A DNA stretch of 64,000 nucleotides, from the NCBI RefSeq assembly GCF_033118175.1, contig NC_083681.1, positions 15,704,001-15,768,000 of the forward strand. The letters are read 5' to 3'. How positions within the stretch are numbered: position 1 is the stretch's first letter; each line of letters begins with the position of its first letter. Source of the DNA: Dama dama (taxonomy: Eukaryota > Chordata > Mammalia > Artiodactyla > Cervidae). Below are positions 59,293 through 64,000 of this stretch, in pieces. Both the position numbers and the translations under genes were made by a program. Below the pieces are notes generated by a model that saw only the letters and a list, made by a program, of their open reading frames with translations, was not told the origin of the DNA and did no database searches.

Positions 59293-59690
59293 TGATTTAG
59301 TACTTGTATCATTTATCTAAAACTTGAGTTTATATTTTCTTGTATTTGATGTGTAAACATGTCATCTCTTCCTGGTAAATTCTCCAAAATGAGGACTGTG
59401 TTTTCTAGTTTTCTTGTAACCCCAACAGTGTACAGATCAATCCTATACACACACACACCATTAGGAATTAGTAAAATCTCTGGCTGGGTTTAGCTTTGTG
59501 CCCTTCAATGTCCTGACCTGTCAATGCCGAAAGATTGATAGATACCTCAAATCAGAACGGCAGTTCACCAATACTATTTAATATGCAACTGTGAGTCTTT
59601 GACCAATAACTTCTAATTAATTGTCAGTGGTGTTCTTTTAATTTAATGTGCTGCAGTTCTTGTCTTATTGATCAGGGAGGAAAATTAACA
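59293..59690. other. Intron sequence, nothing recognised
   Basis: (CA)n of 6 units at 59450-59460. No repeat or coding signal was recognised. Confidence 0.6.
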
Positions 59691-59696
59691 AATCTG

Positions 59697-59856
59697 GACA
59701 CTAACCCTCCAGGTTCCTCTATCCAGGAAATTCTCCAGGCAAGAATACTGGAAAGGGTTGCCATGCCTTCCTCCAGGGATCTTCCCAACCCAGGGATTGA
59801 ACCTGGGTCTCCTGCATTGCAGGCAGATTCTTTATCATTTGAGCCACCAGGGAAAC
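59697..59856 (-). mobile_element. Bov-tA SINE lacking its 3' end
   Basis: The tRNA head (plus-strand ctttatcatttgagccacc) and the first part of the body are present. The usual cagtcgtgtccgactc 3' part is missing, so the loss is on the RNA 3' side. Edges are approximate. Confidence 0.83.
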
Positions 59857-60367
59857 AAACCCCTGAAAGGTGAAATCCCTAACAAGTTTTAGTGTTTGTG
59901 AAATAGAAACTCACAGGTTCTCCTTATCACAGAAAGCTAGGCCCTTTCTGTCCAAAATGGTTATTCAACATTTAAATACATGAATTGAAATGATTTTTAT
60001 TGCAGGATCAGCCATGATATGGGCTAACTTTAGGGAAAAGGAGGAACTTGTTACTTTATGATGTGTTTGTTCCTGAGCAATTGAGAGGTTTGCCTTATGT
60101 TTTTACGACAATTTTCTTTGAGGTTCCATAAACACCTTCTGGAATGTGGAGGTTCCACCATCAGAGTCATATGAGAGCTTTTCCAGTTCCTTAATGTCAT
60201 TAACCCAGCTGCTTTGGTTGCTGTGACATGCAATTATTTCTCCTACATTTAAAAAGCGATTCTCTGATCTCCAACCCATTAACCTTGTTTGATCTTAACA
60301 AGCTGAAAAATGTTTGGAATCTAAGCTTATGATCTCGGCGTGACTTTTTTTTCTTTTAATTCACAGT
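59857..60367. other. Intron sequence just upstream of the exon
   Basis: No mobile element was recognised in the last 510 bp before the acceptor tract. This is common near exons. Confidence 0.6.
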
Positions 60368-60400
60368 AGCTTTCCGCCCCCCTCCCTTTCTCTTTTTCAG
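60368..60400 (+). promoter_or_regulatory. MAML2: 3' splice site of the MAML2 exon
   Basis: A C/T-rich tract (ttccgccccc, ccctttctct, ttttcag) runs straight into the acceptor AG at 60399-60400. No AG occurs between 60369 and the acceptor; the nearest upstream AG dinucleotides are at about 60365-60368. This makes 60401 the unambiguous exon start. The branch point was not assigned. Confidence 0.88.
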
Positions 60401-60604
60401 GATCAACACTCTGTGGTAGGCCAGAACGCGGGCCCCAGTCCAAGTCCCAACCCCTGCTCAAATCCAAACACTGGAAGTGGTTACATGAACTCCCAGCAAT
60501 CACTGTTGAATCAGCAATTGATGGGAAAGAAACAGACTCTACAGAGGCAGATCATGGAGCAGAAACAGCAGCTTCTCCTCCAGCAGCAGATGCTGGCTGA
60601 TGCG
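60401..60604 (+). CDS. MAML2: MAML2 internal coding exon (probably exon 3)
   Basis: This 204-bp exon encodes 68 residues starting DQHSVVGQ and ending QQQMLADA. It is open in phase 0 at both ends. The sequence is proline/asparagine/serine-rich at first (residues 9-26), then has an SQQSLLNQQLMGKKQ segment, then a glutamine-rich, helix-prone tail (residues 45-65). I recognise this as mastermind-like 2. MAML2 is a nuclear coactivator: its N-terminal helix, encoded by exon 1 elsewhere, binds the Notch intracellular domain on RBPJ, and its C-terminal regions recruit p300/CBP. This exon lies in the C-terminal activation part, which CRTC1-MAML2 fusion proteins retain. The 5' side is a long pyrimidine tract ending in cag. 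The 3' side is GCG|gtaaaa, a weaker than average donor. The next exon is outside the window. The exon number is from memory. The gene call is firm because the low-complexity stretches are separated by distinctive wording. Confidence 0.93.
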
Positions 60605-60610
60605 GTAAAA
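60605..60610 (+). promoter_or_regulatory. MAML2: 5' splice site of the MAML2 exon
   Basis: The junction is GATGCG|gtaaaa. It has GT and purine-rich +3/+4, but +5 is A instead of the preferred G and -2 is C instead of A. It is predicted to be usable but not strong. The family protein continues with a Glu-Lys after LADA, which fits a phase-0 join to the next exon. Confidence 0.85.
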
Positions 60611-60785
60611 TGTTCTCCTAATTCTTACTGTGCATACCTGTTCACCCAACAGAGGGAATTCATCAGTTTCCATTTCTACTTGCTGCACTTGTATATGTGT
60701 CCGTCTATGGCACAGCAACAAGGGTGTCTTGACTGTAAGAGAGATTAATTCCATACATAAAGTGCTTCAGGGGAAAAAAAAAAAA
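60605..60785 (+). other. MAML2: Exon read-through extension with a variant poly(A) signal
   Basis: The MAML2 frame continues past the donor for 47 codons to a TAA at 60746-60748. A CATAAA hexamer (60756-60761) and a genomic A12 run (60774-60785) follow closely. If the donor is skipped, a truncated MAML2 with a 47-residue non-homologous tail would result. This may equally be chance, and the A run can prime oligo-dT falsely. Confidence 0.25.
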
Positions 60786-61419
60786 CAAACTTGATTTACC
60801 AGGTGCTGGACAGTTGGAATCCACAGCACCTGGACTGATTAGCCCTGCCCAGCCCAGGAATGTTCAGCACCGCCACATGGGCCTTGGAATCAGGAAAAAG
60901 AAACCAGTGTTGTTCCCCAGTGCCGAGGGGCAGAAAATAGGGACAAAACTTTAATCAACTCAAATCCAAACTGATTTTAGAGATAAAAGAGTTTTCAAAG
61001 CAGCTTTAAAAGCCAGTGTGGAGTTCCAAAACTTAAAATTTGGCTTCCAAAATAAAGCATCTCAGAGTAGATTTTTTTTTTTTAAGGAAACTGAAAGTGT
61101 ATTTCCCACTTTCTTCACATTTAAGTGGCCTTACCTTAAAGGCAAGATCATTCTCTCCCACCCGTTACCCAAGTATCTGCTCGTCCCTTCTGTAGTCTCA
61201 AACTCATACGTTCAACAGCTGATCCAAACCCTTCCTGCCTCCTAAGACCAAAGCCCTTTCTCCAGATTTTCTTCATTCCTTTCAAAATGTTTGGCCGAAT
61301 TAAAGGAGAAAGAGGAAAATTAACCATCTCCAGATTGATAGAGCTAAGGTACACAGAAAATACAATAAGGACAAATTTATCCTCAAGGAGCTTTGCAGTG
61401 AGCAGAGGCCCAGGTGTAA

Positions 61420-61860
61420 TAAGGGCTATAATTCATTTGGTAAACATTTACTAATTCACAATGGGGCTACAGTCATAAACAAGACAACCCTGTCTTTGTC
61501 CTTAAGGAGCTTAGAGCCTTCTGGGGGTGTCAAACCGGCAATTGTAATATATATGATTAAATACTGTGATGTGGGAACTACCAGAAATGGTTTCAGAGAG
61601 GAAGTTATAGCTACCGAAGATCTGAAGGTGAAGAAGGAGATGGAAGGAAGAATAGGAGAGTGTCCAACCAGAAGAACCAGCATATTCAAAGACTCGGGCA
61701 CAATGAAGTATACAACATACTGGGCTTGCTGAGGGAGGTCATGTATACACCGATAGGGAATGAAAGTTTGGGAAACCAGAGATCAGAGACCAGAGGCATT
61801 TGCAAATCAGAATTTGCACTGTCTGAAAAGCAATGGAGAGGACTTCAAAGCATTTTAAAC
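61420..61860 (+). repeat. Ancient interspersed repeat, family uncertain
   Basis: Wording ggtaaacatttactaattca, aaacaagacaaccctgtctt, gtccttaaggagcttagagc and aaagcaatggagaggacttc follows the same old family as 22.9 and 49.8 kb. Confidence 0.45.
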
Positions 61861-61896
61861 AAGTACTTGATTCAGACTTGATTTGCAGCATAATAA
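61861..61896 (+). repeat. Left copy of a 36-bp direct repeat flanking a Bov-tA
   Basis: aagtacttgattcagacttg, then atttgcagcataataa. The right copy at 62119-62154 matches 32 of 36 bases. Confidence 0.9.
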
Positions 61897-62118
61897 GCAC
61901 TGTCCAAGTAGCACTAGTGGTAAAGAACCTGCCTGCCAATTCAGGAGACAAAAGAGATGAGCGTTCAATCCCTGGTTCAGGAAGATCCCCTGGAGGAGGG
62001 CATGGCAACTCACTCCAGTATTCTTGCCTGGAGAATCCCAGGGACAGAGGAGCCTGGCAGGCTACGGTTCATAGGGTCGCAAAGAGTCAGACATGACTGA
62101 AGTAACTTAGCAACAAAT
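61897..62118 (+). mobile_element. Bov-tA SINE between long direct repeats
   Basis: Head ccaagtagcactagtggtaa and a full body ending ttagcaacaaat. It is bracketed by the 36-bp repeats rather than a normal short TSD. Confidence 0.91.
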
Positions 62119-62154
62119 AAGTACTTGATTCAGATTTTATTTGCATTATAATAA
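62119..62154 (+). repeat. Right copy of the 36-bp direct repeat
   Basis: aagtacttgattcagatttt, then atttgcattataataa. It pairs with 61861-61896. Confidence 0.9.
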
Positions 62155-62161
62155 AGGTAGA

Positions 62162-62350
62162 AAGGGCTCCCCAGGAGGCTGGGTGGTAAAGATTCTGCCT
62201 GCCAATGAGAGAGACATAGGTTTGATCCCTGGGTTGGGAAGATTCCCTAGAGAAGGAAATAGCAACCCACTCCAGTATTCTTGCCTGGGAAATCCCATGA
62301 ATAGAGGAGCCTGGTGGGCTACAGTCCATGGGATCCCAAAGAGTTGGATT
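62162..62350 (+). mobile_element. Bov-tA SINE
   Basis: Starts ggctccccaggaggctgggt and ends at aaagagttgga. The terminal part of the body is missing, and the G7 run of the next copy begins here. Confidence 0.9.
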
Positions 62351-62351
62351 T

Positions 62352-62438
62352 TGGGGGGGCTTCCCTGATGGTTCAGACGGTAAAGAAGCCGCCTACAATG
62401 CAGGAGTTACGGATTTGATCCCTGGGTTGAGGGTGGCC
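62352..62438 (+). mobile_element. Bov-tA SINE head only
   Basis: The tRNA head gcttccctgatggttcagac through gatccctgggttgaggg. The body is absent. Either the element was truncated or it was cut by the next insertion. Confidence 0.87.
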
Positions 62439-62450
62439 AGAGACCAAAAG

Positions 62451-62581
62451 TGAAGTCGCTCAGTCGTGTCCAACTCTTTGCAACCCCTTGGCCTGTATAG
62501 CCTACCAGGCTCTTCAGTCCATGGAATTTTCCAGGCAAGAGTACTGGAGTGGGTTGCCATTTCTGATAGCTCAGTTGGTAA
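62451..62581 (-). mobile_element. Bov-tA SINE with an inverted 5' end
   Basis: 62451-62562 is a Bov-A body in reverse (tgaagtcgctcagtcgtgtc to gagtgggttgccatttc). The last 19 bp (62563-62581, tgatagctcagttggtaaa) are the tRNA head in the opposite, forward orientation. A perfect 12-bp TSD AGAGACCAAAAG at 62439-62450 and 62582-62593 encloses both parts, so this was one insertion. About 80 bp of the element between the parts is missing. Confidence 0.88.
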
Positions 62582-62593
62582 AGAGACCAAAAG

Positions 62594-62939
62594 GTATAGC
62601 CTAATGTGTGTATTTGTTGGTTAGTTTGAGACTGTATTATGAAATATTTAATTTATAGTGAAAAGTATAAATCATAATATAACAATCTTTTTTTAAAGAT
62701 ATGACAAAATGGAATTAATTTTAGAGTCCAGAGCATGTGAAAAGAAATAGTGAGAAATAAATTTATTTGACTCAAATAAGGAATAGTGAGAAACAAACTT
62801 ACAGGTGAACTTGAATGCTGCCCTAAGGTATAGGGGACCCACTGACCGGATGGCTAAATGACACAACTAATTTCTACCACAAATCATTGTTTTGGAAACT
62901 CCATTCCTCCTACCCACTCCCTCCCTTCTGATGATCTTC
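62594..62939. other. Intron sequence, nothing recognised
   Basis: AT-rich; contains a near-repeat of a tagtgagaaataaa and atagtgagaaacaaa phrase (62747-62795). Confidence 0.6.
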
Positions 62940-62944
62940 ATAAA

Positions 62945-63451
62945 TGTCAGGCGAGTGTATGCTCCTCGGTTCTTTGTCTCGTCACAACAAAGATTTGGAG
63001 TGACGGACATTAAAGTCCCCGCGGCATGTCGCAGCTCTCGGGTCTTGGACAAACCGTGTCATAGCTCTTAGACAAATCAGTGTTACAGCTCTATTTTATT
63101 TAGAAGATAGCAGGAGAATCCATCCTTGAAGAAGAGAAGAGAGTGGAGGAGCGCGCCAGCGTGCGGGGTGGTGGGGGGTGGGGGTGGGAGAGAGAGAAAG
63201 AGCATATGCAGGTGTGGGAGAGAGAGAGAGGGAGCCCTTTGGCTCCTCTTTTTATATGTTTTTTTTCTTCCCCCTGGGCCTGCCCTATGCAAATTGGGCT
63301 TAGGCAGGAGCGCTGTTCTACCTGAAGTCCTCAATCCGGTCCTCGGACCTTCCTTTGATCTTCCTCTGTTCTATTTTCGCGGGCTTTTCCCTTCCTTGTC
63401 TTTTAGCCATCGCCATTTTGGACTCCTTTTCCCTATTCTAACTACCTAACA
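62945..63451 (-). mobile_element. Solo endogenous-retrovirus LTR
   Basis: A 507-bp unit with TGT...ACA ends and a 5-bp TSD ATAAA at 62940-62944 and 63452-63456. On the minus strand a TATA-like CATATAAAAAG lies at 63258-63248 and AATAAA at 63100-63095, with a CpG-rich U5 after it. This gives U3, R and U5 in the expected order. No primer-binding site or polypurine tract is attached on either side, so the internal region has been lost by LTR-LTR recombination. The family was not identified. Confidence 0.82.
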
Positions 63452-63456
63452 ATAAA

Positions 63457-64000
63457 CAATACAGCTTGGAAATAAGGGCAGTAGACGAAAAAAGCAGATC
63501 ATCTAAGATTGGCTCACTGGGTGCACGTTCATCATTGCCATCAACACTACTAATTTGTTGACTTACAGCAGGCAGAAGCTGAATTTCTGGATTTTCAGCT
63601 TTCATTAAAAGGCGAGGAGATGTCCCCTGAGGGTCTTGACCCGGCCCCATCCTGGCTCCTGTGGAGCCCCGGTTGAGTCACCACTGGGGCAGGTGCAAAG
63701 GGCAGGGGCATAAGCTATGGGAGGTGAATGGGAATGAGGCTGCTGTTTTTGTGATTTTTATAAGCCATTCACATTTCTTTTTGTTTGGCCACCATTGAGG
63801 GTGCCTGTGCTTTTTAGCATATCCAGGAAGAAACCGTCTTTGATGCCGCTTTACATTAGCATATGCTTTGTAGTCATTTGCAGTCAGTTGGCAAGACTAG
63901 ATAGACTCCTAAATTGAGACATTTTTCTCATAAAAGTGTATTATCCTTATTCTCTATTATTCTCCCACCAGTGAGACACAAAGAAGAGAGATGAGTAGAA
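63457..64000. other. Intron sequence, partly GC-rich, unassigned
   Basis: A minus-strand frame from 63650 runs into the LTR and has no family resemblance. 63610-63700 is GC-rich. No repeat was recognised. Confidence 0.5.

Larger units (their letters stand above)
1..60400 (+). other. MAML2: MAML2 upstream intron (probably intron 2), 3' 60 kb
   Basis: Everything before the exon is read as intron. The large glutamine-rich exon that should precede this one (long CAG/CAA runs) is not present, so the intron extends beyond the left edge. MAML2 is known to span several hundred kilobases with very long introns. The features below fill this interval. Confidence 0.8.
60605..64000 (+). other. MAML2: MAML2 downstream intron, first 3.4 kb
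   Basis: Read-through from the exon stays open for 47 codons and stops at 60746-60748. After that come old L2-like sequence, a Bov-tA cluster (61.9-62.6 kb), a solo LTR (62.9-63.45 kb) and unassigned sequence to the right edge. No second exon was seen. Confidence 0.8.

Noticed and set aside
60413..60748. A stand-alone 111-codon gene
   Set aside because: The first part is the MAML2 exon starting at 60401, and the second part is intron after a GT donor.
63452..63700. Retroviral internal region attached to the LTR
   Set aside because: No polypurine tract or primer-binding site borders the LTR. A matching 5-bp TSD on both sides indicates a solo LTR.

Overview
The window is nuclear DNA of a ruminant, most probably a bovid. 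It is packed with Bov-tA and Bov-A2 SINEs, BovB (RTE-type) LINEs, CHR-2-like tRNA SINEs and L1 copies with the bovine L1 3' end, a combination restricted to Pecora and richest in bovids. Cattle, sheep, goat and their relatives cannot be told apart from the sequence alone.

Only one protein-coding exon is convincing: 60401-60604 on the plus strand. It encodes 68 residues, is phase 0 at both ends, and is recognisable as part of MAML2, the mastermind-like Notch coactivator (probably exon 3). The window therefore lies inside MAML2. About 60 kb of the intron before this exon and 3.4 kb of the intron after it are present. No other gene, RNA gene, CRISPR array or bacterial-type system was found.

Layout: 1-6 kb is mostly old intron sequence with scattered Bov-tA copies and one GC-rich, promoter-like block (2440-2870). 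6.8-9.1 kb holds two L1 fragments carrying nested SINE and BovB insertions. A 5'-truncated BovB (+) occupies 13065-16139 with a perfect 9-bp target-site duplication (TSD), followed by two Bov-A2 copies at 16.7 and 23.4 kb. 24.8-29.7 kb holds a BovB 3' fragment and then an apparently full-length 4.0-kb BovB on the minus strand, so it forms an inverted pair with the first copy. 30-39 kb mixes MIR/L2-like relics, L1 ends and Bov-tA copies, with a GC-rich patch at 32.2-32.7 kb. 39.4-42.1 kb is the longest stretch without a recognisable repeat. 42-59 kb has sparse SINEs, a microsatellite, and an L1 invaded by two Bov-tA copies. 59-64 kb has the MAML2 exon, a cluster of Bov-tA copies that includes one with an inverted 5' end, and a solo endogenous-retrovirus LTR on the minus strand.

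The reading frames in the rest of the window are chance frames or lie in BovB, L1 and SINE sequence. I saw no evidence of a new biological system. The best leads are structural: a SINE with an inverted 5' end, two SINEs flanked by unusually long direct repeats, an intragenic CpG-enriched block, and a possible read-through terminal exon of MAML2. Repeat family names come from memory of consensus wording and were not checked with RepeatMasker.
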